Assembly: GCF_000306255.2 (NCBI RefSeq)
Contig: NZ_AKWY02000034.1
Location: 496,001 to 560,000 of the forward strand
DNA length: 64,000 bases
DNA from: Leptospira noguchii serovar Panama str. CZ214
GTDB taxonomy: Bacteria; Spirochaetota; Leptospiria; Leptospirales; Leptospiraceae
Direction: 5' to 3'
The notes below the pieces were generated by a model, which saw only the letters and a list, made by a program, of their open reading frames with translations, was not told the origin of the DNA and did no database searches. How positions within the stretch are numbered: the first letter of the stretch is position 1; each line of letters opens with the position of its first letter. The translations under genes and the position numbers were made by a program. Positions 11,415-23,659 of this stretch are shown one piece after another.

Positions 11415-11434
11415 TTTTTATAATATTATAAAAA
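11415..11434. repeat. 20-bp perfect AT-only palindrome between the MBL gene and glpK
   Basis: Bases 11415-11434 equal their own reverse complement and contain only A and T, five T residues leading and five A residues trailing. As RNA it would be a weak hairpin. It could serve as a transcription end for the upstream gene or as a protein-binding site before glpK. A good ribosome-binding site, GGAGAGG, lies just before the glpK ATG. Confidence 0.4.
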
Positions 11435-11473
11435 TTTCATCTTTCATTCTAAATTTTTTGGAGAGGATTTTTC

Positions 11474-12957
<1,484 letters not shown>

Positions 12958-12961
<4 letters not shown>

Positions 12962-14253
12962 TAATCAAAACCTAATAAACAAAATTCAAATGTCTTTTTA
13001 GCGGATGTAATTCCGGCTCCACATAAAACTCTAAATTCAGGGAAAAAAAGAATTTCTAAAATTCTTCCAGGAGGAATTTTTAAAAAGAACTGTTCGTTTC
13101 TTTCCCGTTTAGAAATTATAGTATCCATTCGGACGATTTCTACCCATTCTAAGACTTGAAAAAGAATTGTTTTTTCAGTTACGGAGTAAATTCGGATAGA
13201 ACGAGTTCCGAAAATTTGAAAATTGAATTTAGACGTTTCCAGAAGACTTTGAAACTTCACTTCCATTTTTTGATTTGGGTCGGTTTTGGAATTTTCTATA
13301 GATTCTTGATAAATTGAGAATATTCCATTTTCATAATAAATTTTTCTTGAAAAATTTTTAAAAATTTCCTTTTCAACTATTTCTTCCAAGGATTCACCCA
13401 CTTCCGGTTTTTTAATTGGAGAACTTAAGATTGATTTTAATTTGTTTTTGGAAATATTTTTTTCGATCATCGTTTTGACTGGAGTAGAAAGTTTAGGATA
13501 TGAAAATCGAATGATTCTTTCATCCATTGACGTCAGAATCCGATTTAAAAACGGACCGTGTATCAAGGGAAGGATTTCAATCTGGAAAATTTGATCTCGT
13601 AAAAATACTGCGAATTCAGGTTCGTGACTAAATAGATTCGAAACGATTGTTTGTTCTTCTGCGGGAGTTCCTGCAAAAAGAATTTTCACCAAACGAAATA
13701 AATATGATTTTTGTTTTGCATTGAAGTAAAGGGATTCAATTTTTTTCTCTACTTCCGATTCGGATAATTCTGGGTTTATTATATCTTTTAAAGACAAATA
13801 ACGTGTTGAAATCATCTTGTTTCTTCTTTGTCTAAATAGAACAAAATTTCCGGTTTTTATAACTCCTATAGTAGTAAGTTCTGATTCTTGTCTGCAAATT
13901 TGAAAAGGAATAGAACCGACAGGAAGATGTGGATTTTGTAAAATTGGAAATTTAACGTTATCCGAAATCTCAAATGATTTTTCTGGAAAACGTTCGTTTT
14001 TGGAATAAATTTTTCCCTCTTCAAAACTCAAGTAAGTTTTGAAGTCGACAGATTTTGAGGAAAATGAAACACGATTCCATTCTAAAGAATATAAAAATCT
14101 AGGTACAAGTGCAGGAAACGCGAATAAAAATGGTAATTCTTCGATTTCAGTTAGTTTAAAATCATAAAATGGATTTACTGTAGATTTTAGTCGAACAACC
14201 GAGTCTGAATCGGCTTTGATGAAAAAATAGTTTAACCCTTCTTCGAAAGACAT
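12958..14253 (-). CDS. Uncharacterised protein with a FliG C-terminal-like segment
   Basis: I do not recognise the whole 431-residue protein. Residues about 197-276 (from PAEEQTIVSNLF through IEKNISKNKLKS) read like the FliG middle and C-terminal helices: a hydrophobic pair of helices, then a FLNRILTSMDERIIRFSYP segment that parallels the FliG 'ILREVDTKDLALALKG' pattern, then a helix resembling the one that begins FSNMSKRAAEML. The rest has no signal peptide or membrane segment and is rich in beta-type strands. It stands alone on its strand, convergent with glpK. A link to the periplasmic flagellum switch is possible but only inferred. Confidence 0.55.
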
Positions 14254-14473
14254 TAGATCTTATTGTACTAATTAAATAAAAAAAGATTAGTTCTAAAATG
14301 TAACGAGTTTTTACAGCGAATTAGGTTCATTTTTTTGATAGTTTTACCAAACATGATCAAAATCTATTTTAAAACTTTAAATGTAGAACTCCTACTTTTT
14401 TCTAATTTTATGATTAGGTAAAAATTTTCTGAAATTGATATAAAATTAAGTAATTTTATTTAAAAAATAATTT

Positions 14474-14767
14474 TTAAAAAGTTTGGCGAACTGTTTCGGG
14501 AATCGGAGAAGAAAGTCTCGGAGGAAAATGACTTTTTTTAGTGAGTTTAGAAACAAGCGCTTTTTTAAAATCATTGAAATTATATTCAATTTTTAGAATG
14601 TGAATTTCATCTTCCAATCCGAAAGGAATAAATTCTATAATTTCGTCTTCGGTCATTCCGGTAATCAGAGAAACGTCTTGGAGAATTCTGCCCAACTTAC
14701 GAACGTCTCTTTCTTCCAAAGGAATTAGATTTAGGATTTTAAGTTCAAGTTCGCTCAGTTCTAACAT
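14474..14767 (-). CDS. Small protein of unknown function
   Basis: This 97-residue soluble protein starts MLELSELELKILNLIP and is strongly acidic in its first two-thirds (DEIIEFIPFGLEDEIHIL), with a basic, proline-rich tail. No known domain was recognised. It begins 2 bases after the phosphatase gene, so it is almost certainly translated from the same mRNA and may work with that phosphatase. It is the last gene of the sppA-MBOAT-lipoprotein-phosphatase run. Confidence 0.65.
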   Translation of the reverse strand: MLELSELELKILNLIPLEERDVRKLGRILQDVSLITGMTEDEIIEFIPFGLEDEIHILKIEYNFNDFKKALVSKLTKKSHFPPRLSSPIPETVRQTF

Positions 14768-14769
14768 AA

Positions 14770-15746
<977 letters not shown>

Positions 15747-15750
<4 letters not shown>

Positions 15751-16373
15751 GGTTGATAAAAGTAGGCGTGAAACTGAAATTCTTTTTTAAGAAAATTTTT
15801 TCTTGAAATTTGAAAATATCGATCTTCCAAATAGGGCTCGCGGATTCCGTCTAACAGTCCGTATTTTTTTTCCTGATAACCGGATTCATACAATAATGGG
15901 ACGAGAGTTTTTGTAGAAGGATCGTGGTGGTACAACAATTTATGATAAAACGGAAAATATTCGATTTGGAACGTTCCTCTATTTCCTTGAAAAAAAACTT
16001 CTCCCTTTTCGTATGTCTCTAATAAAACCCAGTTTCCTGAAACAACGTATTTACCTTTTCCACTTACGATATGAATTGTATATTCGTTTTTATCCTTTAT
16101 TTCCCGTTTCGTCGATTTTTCAAATGTTAGATTTTCAGCATTTAGTAAAATTTTTTCCTGAACGATGTTTTTATAAAAGAGAGTATTGATGTGAGATCTT
16201 TCTGGTCGATTTCTTACATACATTCCCCTAGGAATTTTTTCCGGATTTGTTTCTAAAATAGAATTAGGGGGAAGGGCTCGAATCCATGAAGTAGAACATC
16301 CAAAAAAAAATGAAAAGGTAAAAAAAAGTAATTTGATTAAACTTGAAAGGAAAAAGTTTTTTTTATAATTCAA
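15747..16373 (-). CDS. Putative lipoprotein of unknown function
   Basis: The 208-residue product begins with a hydrophobic signal ending FFFGCS, so Cys26 is a plausible lipid-attachment site under spirochaete rules. After it, the chain is beta-rich (HIVSGKGKYVVSGNWVLLE) with many aromatic residues. I recognise no family. It lies 46 bases after the MBOAT acyltransferase gene and overlaps the phosphatase gene by 4 bases. The context suggests a periplasmic or surface partner of the acyltransferase. Confidence 0.7.
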
Positions 16374-16418
16374 ATTAATCTCCCTTTCAAATTTTATCCC
16401 TTTTTTTAACAGAGGGTT

Positions 16419-17840
16419 TTAAAATTGAAAATAAATAAATTCTCCACCGCCGTCTCCAAATACTCCTAGTAGTAAAAGTAGAATAACACTTAAGACAGGA
16501 ATTAAGAATTTAGAATGCTTTTCAATTTTTTCCATTGATTTAGGAAAATACTGGAGAGAATTAAAACTTATGGTTAGTAGTATGAATAACAAGAGTTCTT
16601 CCCAACGAGGAAGAATCTTTCCTGAAAAAAAGTTTTGAAAACCTTTTATCAAATCAAATAAAAAAGAAACTGAATTCTTTCCAGCAGAACCAGCTCTAAA
16701 AAACAAACCGGAAATTAAAAATAGGTTTAGAGTAATTGTGTTTTTTAAAAAACGAATCGTCTTTGACGGAATTATATTTGTACCTTGTATCTGTTTCGGT
16801 TCTAGGATTCTTTCTATGGCGAGTACAAAACCTAAATAAGCTCCCCAAAGAACAAATGCTATATTGGCTCCGTGCCAGAGACCGCCCAAACACATCGTGA
16901 GAAACATATTCCACTGAGATCTAAATTCTCCTTTTCGACTTCCACCAAGAGGAATATAAATATAATCTCTGAGCCATGAAGAAAGCGTTATGTGCCATCT
17001 CCCCCAAAATTCTCGAAACGAAGTAGATAAAAAAGGTCCTTTAAAATTTTCAGGGATTTCATATCCGAGTAAGAGCGCACTACCTCTGGCCATATCCGTA
17101 TAACCTGAAAAATCGCAATAAACCTGACAGATAAAACCGAACGCACCGATATAGACGGAAGCGGAATGATACTGACTCGGTTCCAAGTAAAGAGGAGAAA
17201 TGATTCCGGCGATAGAATCTGCTAAGACAGACTTTTTAAATAATCCAAAGATTAAAAGAAAAATCCCTTGTATCATTTTGTGTTTATCAATTTCAGGATA
17301 ATTGAGTTTTGGTAAGAAATCGGTCGATCTCATAATCGGTCCTGCGATCAGCTGAGGAAAAAAAAGAATAAATAGAAAGTAATCCAAAGAGCTGATTTTT
17401 TCTGGAACCAGACCTCTATGAATATCCACTTGAAGCGCAATCAGTTGGAACGTATAAAAGCTAATTGCAAGAGGTAAAAGGATTTCTACAGAAGTCCCTA
17501 ACCTTTGCCAAAGTTCCATACCGGTAAATGCGCCTAGAGAGTCCATTAAAAAATAATAATATTTAAAAAAAGCCAAGTTGATCGTATTGAATATGATTGC
17601 CCACTTAAGAAGACCTTTTGTGGATTCTCCATTTCCTTTTTTTTCCCAGAGTTTAAGAGAAAGATAATAGTTGATTCCAATTACCAGAAGAAAATGAATT
17701 AAAAATGTTATGTGAGAATAGCCGTAAAATAGGATGGAAGAAACAAGTAGAACCTTTTTTTTTGCTGGCGCCTCTACATTCCAATAGATCAAATACGTGA
17801 TCAGAAATAAAAATAGAAAAGGTAGAGAATTAAATAACAT
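16419..17840 (-). CDS. MBOAT family O-acyltransferase, AlgI/DltB-like
   Basis: This 473-residue polytopic membrane protein has the MBOAT hallmarks: FREFWGRWHITLSSWLRDY with His283 and MCLGGLWHGANIAF with the invariant catalytic His323, plus LQVDIHRG and DFSGYTDMARG upstream. AlgI-type members pass acyl groups across the membrane to polysaccharides, usually to a partner SGNH or lipoprotein acyltransferase. No DltD or AlgX-like gene is next door; the following gene is a lipoprotein of unknown family. It begins 35 bases after sppA and is probably in the same operon. The acceptor might be a cell-surface glycan, but this is inferred. Confidence 0.92.
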   Translation of the reverse strand: MLFNSLPFLFLFLITYLIYWNVEAPAKKKVLLVSSILFYGYSHITFLIHFLLVIGINYYLSLKLWEKKGNGESTKGLLKWAIIFNTINLAFFKYYYFLMDSLGAFTGMELWQRLGTSVEILLPLAISFYTFQLIALQVDIHRGLVPEKISSLDYFLFILFFPQLIAGPIMRSTDFLPKLNYPEIDKHKMIQGIFLLIFGLFKKSVLADSIAGIISPLYLEPSQYHSASVYIGAFGFICQVYCDFSGYTDMARGSALLLGYEIPENFKGPFLSTSFREFWGRWHITLSSWLRDYIYIPLGGSRKGEFRSQWNMFLTMCLGGLWHGANIAFVLWGAYLGFVLAIERILEPKQIQGTNIIPSKTIRFLKNTITLNLFLISGLFFRAGSAGKNSVSFLFDLIKGFQNFFSGKILPRWEELLLFILLTISFNSLQYFPKSMEKIEKHSKFLIPVLSVILLLLLGVFGDGGGEFIYFQF

Positions 17841-17875
17841 TAATATTATTAGATTCTAAATTTCTAATGGTCGTC

Positions 17876-18871
17876 TTAGTAAGACCAAAGATATAAAAAA
17901 CGAACTTGTTTATTTGTTCCTAAAATTTTAGAAATAGTAGAATCTGGTTTGAGTTCCGGAGATTGTACTTGGTAAAAGTTTGTTCTTTGGTCGTTACTAC
18001 GAGAATAATAAATAATTCTAGGATTTGTATTTCCAAGAGTTTTTTTGTAATTTGGAAGAGCCATCGTCTCTTGTACAGCATTGTCAAAATAACCTATTTT
18101 ATCGATTAAACCGTGCTGAAGCGCTTGGGACGCTGTGAAAATTCTTCCGTCTGCAATTTTACGGAGTTCCGACGGATTTTTTCCAGGTCTTCCTTTTTTG
18201 ACAATATCGAAGAATTTTTCAAAAAGATCGTCCACAATAGATTGAAGTAATTTTCTTTGTTCTGAGGAAAGTTCTTCCAATGGGGATCCAATTGTTTTGT
18301 TTCCACCAGAACGAATCGACTGATCCTTAACTCCTAGTTTATCTAAACCTTCTTTGACGTTAATTCCGGAAAGAATTACACCGATGGAGCCGGTCACGGA
18401 AGTAGGGTGAGCGATCAAAAGATCGGTAGCCATCGAAATATAATAGGCTCCGCTGGCTGCAGTATCCATAAAAAGAGAAACTACAGGAATTTTCTTTTTG
18501 GTTTTAAACTGAAGAATTTCTCTGTAAATGATGTCGCTTGCAGTAACGGAACCTCCTGGAGAATTGATTTTTAAAATGATCGCTTTGATTTCCGGATCTA
18601 ATTCTGCAAGTTCCAGTTGTTTTTTGACTCCGACTAAGATAGAATCTTCTTGGCCTCCAAAAAAGTTTTTTTCACCCTCGTCACTGATCACTCCGTCTAT
18701 GGGTATGATTAGAATCTTATCTTCATTTTGACCAGAAATCAGTTTCTCCCTTAGTTCTGCTGTTTTTGAGGGAAGTAGTCCGCCTAAGTTCGTATTGATA
18801 GGAATATAACAATTAGAAAAAAAAAGGTTTAGAAAAAGAATTTGGGCCCAAATTAGAATCGAGTGCTTCAA
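17876..18871 (-). CDS. sppA: Signal peptide peptidase SppA, short (36K) type, S49 family
   Basis: The 331-residue protease has INSPGGSVTASD, then the nucleophile serine in TAASGAYYISMATD, the TSVTGSIGVI strand and, about 50 residues after the serine, SGGNKTIGSPLEEL with the expected general-base lysine. This one-domain form matches Bacillus-type SppA rather than the doubled E. coli form. The N terminus is hydrophobic and ends FFSNC, so it could be a lipoprotein instead of a single-span membrane protein. It cleaves signal peptide remnants or other membrane peptides. It is the first gene of the cluster running down to 14474. Confidence 0.92.
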   Translation of the reverse strand: MKHSILIWAQILFLNLFFSNCYIPINTNLGGLLPSKTAELREKLISGQNEDKILIIPIDGVISDEGEKNFFGGQEDSILVGVKKQLELAELDPEIKAIILKINSPGGSVTASDIIYREILQFKTKKKIPVVSLFMDTAASGAYYISMATDLLIAHPTSVTGSIGVILSGINVKEGLDKLGVKDQSIRSGGNKTIGSPLEELSSEQRKLLQSIVDDLFEKFFDIVKKGRPGKNPSELRKIADGRIFTASQALQHGLIDKIGYFDNAVQETMALPNYKKTLGNTNPRIIYYSRSNDQRTNFYQVQSPELKPDSTISKILGTNKQVRFLYLWSY

Positions 18872-18922
18872 AAGAAATTCTCCTGTGGAATCGTCAGTTT
18901 CCCCGAATCAAGTAGGTTTTCA

Positions 18923-18960
18923 ATTCCTTTCTAATTCTTAAATTTTGTGTCTAAAGGAAT
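18923..18960. repeat. 8-bp inverted repeat in the sppA/epimerase divergent spacer
   Basis: ATTCCTTT (18923-18930) and AAAGGAAT (18953-18960) are perfect inverted arms 22 bases apart in the 142-bp region between two divergent genes. It could be an operator or chance in AT-rich DNA. No regulator is nearby. Confidence 0.25.
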
Positions 18961-19013
18961 GATTTCTACAAAATGAATGGAAAGGATTTTGAATTTCTGA
19001 AAAGTTTGCCGAT

Positions 19014-19919
19014 GTGTTTGAGATTTTTAGCGATGGCTCTCGATTAAAATTTACGGATCATGGTGAACAAATCCTTTCTTGGGTTTGGAAACATCCCTTA
19101 AGCGGAAAGGAACTGGAAATTATTTCCGGTTATAATAAAAGTGAATCTTTTTTTTCTTCTGGTTCTTATTTGATGTATCCTTGGGTCAATCGACATACAG
19201 ATGATCGAATTCGTCTGGGAGAAGACTGGATTTCATTATCTTCCATCACAAACAAAGATAAAAATGGTTATCCTATTCACGGACTTGGTTTTGCTTGGAA
19301 ACGAAAGATTCTCCAAAAAACGGAAGATTCTATTCAGTTTGAACTTTCTCCGGAAAAAGAATTATTAAATTCTTCTTTGGGAAATGTGATTGTTCGAGAG
19401 ACGTATTCTCTTAGAAGAATTTTCAACGAAGAAATTCTGACTCTCAAAACTGATTTTTTAAACCATAACCCTTATCCGTTTCGATTTTGTTATGGGTATC
19501 ATCCCTATTTTAGGATACAATCGGACAAACAACCTTGTATTCTTCGATCTAATCTTTCGAAACAGATTCCTTTAAAAGAAGACCTGACACCAATATATCC
19601 AATTTATGCTAGGGAAACGGATCGATTTAAATTAGATAAGATTCCAATTTTAGATTCTTTATTTTTTGGTGAAGATTCTTGGGTTCTTTTGCAGATTCCA
19701 GATGATTCTTACGAAGTTCGGATTCGATCCAACTTATCGAATAAAAGTGATATACAGCTTTCGTATTTTCAAATTTATACAGACTTCTCTAAAAATAGAA
19801 TTGCAATAGAACCGATGAGCGCGCCAGGGAATGCAGTTGTTAACGGCTTTTCTTTAACTACCATTCTTCCCGAAGAAAAAAAGAGCGGAAGTTTTCAAAT
19901 CGTTGTGAAATGTATTTAA
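19014..19919 (+). CDS. Aldose 1-epimerase family protein
   Basis: The 301-residue beta-sandwich protein shows the GalM/YeaD-type sequence: YLMYPWVNRHTDDRI, YPIHGLGFAWKR with the first active-site histidine, then FCYGYHPYF with the second histidine pair, and a C-terminal IAIEPMSAPGNAV with the catalytic glutamate. It interconverts sugar anomers. The start is GTG at 19014; an ATG two bases earlier is in a different frame, and a stop codon lies just upstream in the gene's own frame. No sugar-use genes are alongside, and the MITE-like element abuts the stop codon. Confidence 0.88.
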   Translation: MFEIFSDGSRLKFTDHGEQILSWVWKHPLSGKELEIISGYNKSESFFSSGSYLMYPWVNRHTDDRIRLGEDWISLSSITNKDKNGYPIHGLGFAWKRKILQKTEDSIQFELSPEKELLNSSLGNVIVRETYSLRRIFNEEILTLKTDFLNHNPYPFRFCYGYHPYFRIQSDKQPCILRSNLSKQIPLKEDLTPIYPIYARETDRFKLDKIPILDSLFFGEDSWVLLQIPDDSYEVRIRSNLSNKSDIQLSYFQIYTDFSKNRIAIEPMSAPGNAVVNGFSLTTILPEEKKSGSFQIVVKCI

Positions 19920-20149
19920 CGTGAGTTCGTGGAGAAAATGAGAAAGGATTTTTTAAAAATATGAGTTTCTAACCATTTAAGAATTTGTTCGTAAAATCGC
20001 GATTTGCGGTAGTTCCCACAGATTAAGTCACATTACAAATTTTTAAACCTTTACTTTTTGTATGAGTTCCCGCATTTTAGGAGTCGGTCCATAAAGTTCA
20101 GTCTCGACTTTTTTCAGAAAAATGAATTCCTTACGCTGAACTCACGTTA
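19917..20149. mobile_element. MITE-like non-coding element with terminal inverted repeats (copy 2)
   Basis: TAACGTGAGTTC at 19917-19928 is matched perfectly by GAACTCACGTTA at 20138-20149, giving 12-bp terminal inverted repeats around 233 bp without a gene. The left part (AATGAGAAAGGATTTTTTAA) and the right part (TTAAGTCACATTACAAAT) match the element at 5111-5447. A possible TA target duplication is present at the ends, but it is too short to judge. The left end overlaps the stop codon of the epimerase gene, as if insertion supplied the terminal bases. No transposase is encoded here. Confidence 0.65.
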
Positions 20150-20678
<529 letters not shown>

Positions 20679-22388
20679 ATGAGTAAACCCTTAATCGTTC
20701 AGAGCGACAGAACCATGCTTTTAGAGGTAGATAATCCGGAATTTGAAGCCTGTCAGAGTGTAGTTTCTAAATTTGCCGAATTGGAAAAAAGTCCGGAATA
20801 CCTTCACACATATAGAATTTCCCCACTTTCCCTTTGGAACGCCGCATCGATCAAGATGTCTGCAGATGAAATTGTAGAATGTCTAGAAAAATTTTCCAGA
20901 TATTCTGTTCCAAAAAACATAGTCAACGAAATCAGAGAGCAAATTAGCCGCTATGGAAAGGTAAAGCTCGTTAAGGAAGAATCCGGGGAACTTGCAATTC
21001 TATCCAACGAAAAAGGATTTCTGCAAGAAATTGGAAATCATAGGGCGGTTCAACCTTTTATAGAATCTACTTTCCCAGATAAAATTTATATTAAAAAGGA
21101 ATACCGTGGTCATATCAAACAGGCTCTGATCAAGATTGGTTTTCCGGTTGAAGACCTGGCCGGTTATGACGAAGGAAATAAATACGGATTTAATCTAAGA
21201 CCTACGAGTATTAGCGGCAAAAAGTTCGGAATGCGGGATTATCAAAGAGCTTGTGTAGAAGTATTTCACGCAGGGGGCGGTAACGAAGGCGGTTCTGGGG
21301 TGGTGGTGCTTCCTTGTGGTGCTGGAAAAACCATCGTAGGAATCGGAGTGATGCAAATTGTAGGTGCTGAAACTTTGATTTTAGTCACAAACACACTTTC
21401 CATCCGCCAATGGAGAAATGAAATTTTGGATAAAACAGACATTCCTCCCGAAGATATCGGAGAATATTCCGGTGAAGTCAAAGAAATTCGTCCGATTACA
21501 ATCGCCACATACAACATTCTCACACATAGAAAGAAGAAAGGCGGAGATTTTACCCACTTTCATTTATTTGGAGCCAATAACTGGGGATTGATCGTTTACG
21601 ATGAAGTACATTTACTTCCAGCCCCTGTGTTTAGAATGACTTCCGAACTTCAAGCCAAAAGAAGACTCGGTTTGACAGCTACTTTAGTAAGAGAAGACGG
21701 TTTAGAAGAAGACGTATTCTCTCTCATAGGACCTAAAAAATACGACGTTCCTTGGAAGGAGTTGGAAAGCAAATCTTGGATTGCAGAAGCAAAATGTAAG
21801 GAAATTAGAGTTAGTATGGAAGACGATCTTCGTCTGAAATATTCTATTGCAGATGATAGAGAAAAGTTCAGACTAGCTTCTGAAAATCCGGAAAAGATGA
21901 AGGCGATCGACCTCATCATGAAAAAACATTCCGAATCTCATTTGCTCGTAATCGGACAGTATATTAATCAATTAGAAGAAATATCAAAGAAATTTAATAT
22001 TCCTTTAATTACTGGTAAAACCCCTCTTCCGGAAAGACAAACGTTGTATGACGCATTCCGTTCCGGTAAAATCAAGTCTCTCGTAGTGAGTAAGGTAGCT
22101 AACTTTTCAATCGACTTGCCGGATGCAAATATTGCGATCCAGGTTTCAGGTACTTTCGGTTCCAGACAAGAAGAGGCGCAGAGATTAGGTCGCATTTTAA
22201 GACCAAAAGGTCACGACAACACTGCCGTATTTTATTCTCTTGTATCCAGAGATACAAACGAAGAACGTTTTGGACAAAATCGACAGTTGTTTCTTACCGA
22301 ACAAGGATATGAATACGAAATCTATACCTTGGATCAATTCAGAGAAGCCCAAGAAGAATTGGCTCAGTTACAATTGAATAATGTCTGA
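20679..22388 (+). CDS. XPB/Rad25-type DNA helicase
   Basis: The 569-residue superfamily 2 helicase has an N-terminal domain typical of XPB (RTMLLEVDNPEF), Walker A in LPCGAGKTIVG, a DEVH box in IVYDEVHLLPAPVFR, motif III LTATLVREDG with the RED-type residues, and motif VI QEEAQRLGRILRPKG in the second RecA-like domain. In eukaryotes XPB opens DNA in TFIIH and in archaea it pairs with the Bax1 nuclease. Bacterial XPBs are scattered. No nuclease partner is adjacent here, although uvrC is 32 kb away. The role is probably in repair or transcription-coupled DNA opening. Confidence 0.93.
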   Translation: MSKPLIVQSDRTMLLEVDNPEFEACQSVVSKFAELEKSPEYLHTYRISPLSLWNAASIKMSADEIVECLEKFSRYSVPKNIVNEIREQISRYGKVKLVKEESGELAILSNEKGFLQEIGNHRAVQPFIESTFPDKIYIKKEYRGHIKQALIKIGFPVEDLAGYDEGNKYGFNLRPTSISGKKFGMRDYQRACVEVFHAGGGNEGGSGVVVLPCGAGKTIVGIGVMQIVGAETLILVTNTLSIRQWRNEILDKTDIPPEDIGEYSGEVKEIRPITIATYNILTHRKKKGGDFTHFHLFGANNWGLIVYDEVHLLPAPVFRMTSELQAKRRLGLTATLVREDGLEEDVFSLIGPKKYDVPWKELESKSWIAEAKCKEIRVSMEDDLRLKYSIADDREKFRLASENPEKMKAIDLIMKKHSESHLLVIGQYINQLEEISKKFNIPLITGKTPLPERQTLYDAFRSGKIKSLVVSKVANFSIDLPDANIAIQVSGTFGSRQEEAQRLGRILRPKGHDNTAVFYSLVSRDTNEERFGQNRQLFLTEQGYEYEIYTLDQFREAQEELAQLQLNNV

Positions 22389-22439
22389 TTTTTTCAGTGT
22401 GATTGAAAAAACGGACCAAAATAAAAAAAGAGGGATAGC

Positions 22440-23657
22440 ATGGATCTCAGCGCAAAGAGGCTGAACGTTATCGAACCTTCTCCTACTCTCGTAATTACCG
22501 CTAAGGCAAACGAGTTGAAAAAAAAGGGAGAAGATATTGTCAGTTTCGGGGCCGGTGAACCGGATTTTGAAACTCCATCCCATATCAGAGACGCTGCAAA
22601 AAACGCGATCGATAAAGGAATGACTCGTTATACGGCTGTTTCTGGAACGGTGGAATTAAAAGAAGCAATTGTTCACAAATTCAAAAGAGATAACGGACTG
22701 GATTACGATAAAAATCAAGTGATCGTTGGAACCGGCGGTAAACAAGTTATTTACAATTATTTTCTAGCGACCTTAAATGCGGGGGACGAAGTAATCATTC
22801 CTGCTCCGTATTGGGTGAGTTATGCGGATATTGTTCGTTTGGCGGAAGGTGTTCCTGTGATTGTCAACACTACTCCAGAGGCGAATTTTCAAATGACTCC
22901 GGAACAATTGAAAAAAGCGATCACTCCGAAAACCAAATGTTTGATTTTAAATTCTCCTTCCAACCCTACCGGAGCAGGATATTCTAAAAAAGATCTGGAA
23001 GTTTTGGGAGAGATTGTACTTTCCACCGGAATTCAAGTCATGAGCGACGACATTTACGAGAAAATAGTCTATGACGGATTTGTATTTTCCAATCTTGCTA
23101 TGTTGTCTCCAGAACTTAAAAAACAGACCTTTGTAATCAATGGAGTTTCTAAAACTTATTCCATGACCGGTTGGAGAATTGGCTATGGAGCTGGCGATTT
23201 GAATATTGTTAAAAACATGGAAACGATCCAAAGCCAGTCCACTTCAAATCCTTCTTCGATTTCTCAAGCGGCGGCACAAGCTGCAATTGCAGGTGATCAG
23301 TCCTGTGTGGAAGAGATGAGAAAAGCATTTCAAATCAGAAGAGATCTTATTGTTTCCCTTTTGAATGTGATTCCAGGAGTAAAGTGCAATAACCCTCAAG
23401 GAGCCTTTTACGTATTTCCGTATTTGACGGATGTTTACAAAACTACTGGTTTTATAAAACTAAAACAAGAATCCTCCGAAACTTCTCTCAGTAAAATTTT
23501 CTGTAATACTTTATTAGAAAAATATAAAGTAGCCGCGGTTCCAGGAATCGCTTTTGGAGAAGATCAGGCCCTCAGACTTTCCTATGCAATGGGAGAAAAA
23601 GACATCCGACGCGGGGTGGAAAGAATCGCGGAAATGATAAGGGATTTGAACCAGTAA
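22440..23657 (+). CDS. Aspartate aminotransferase, class I, type Ib
   Basis: This 405-residue PLP enzyme has the N-terminal SFGAGEPDFETP, the SPSNPTGAGYS segment, MSDDIYEKIVYD with the PLP-contacting aspartate and tyrosine, and the Schiff-base lysine in NGVSKTYSMTGWRIGYG, with ALRLSYAMG near the C terminus carrying the substrate-binding arginine. These fit the bacterial Ib aspartate aminotransferases. It lies 51 bases after the helicase gene; an 8-bp inverted repeat at 22389-22411 (TTTTTTCA with TGAAAAAA) lies between them. The SH3 gene follows 2 bases later, so a three-gene operon is likely. Confidence 0.93.
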   Translation: MDLSAKRLNVIEPSPTLVITAKANELKKKGEDIVSFGAGEPDFETPSHIRDAAKNAIDKGMTRYTAVSGTVELKEAIVHKFKRDNGLDYDKNQVIVGTGGKQVIYNYFLATLNAGDEVIIPAPYWVSYADIVRLAEGVPVIVNTTPEANFQMTPEQLKKAITPKTKCLILNSPSNPTGAGYSKKDLEVLGEIVLSTGIQVMSDDIYEKIVYDGFVFSNLAMLSPELKKQTFVINGVSKTYSMTGWRIGYGAGDLNIVKNMETIQSQSTSNPSSISQAAAQAAIAGDQSCVEEMRKAFQIRRDLIVSLLNVIPGVKCNNPQGAFYVFPYLTDVYKTTGFIKLKQESSETSLSKIFCNTLLEKYKVAAVPGIAFGEDQALRLSYAMGEKDIRRGVERIAEMIRDLNQ

Positions 23658-23659
23658 AG

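Noticed and set aside
22389..22411. Terminator between the helicase and aminotransferase genes
   Set aside because: The stem is almost all A-T with the T-run on the 5' arm and no T-run after it, so it is weak.
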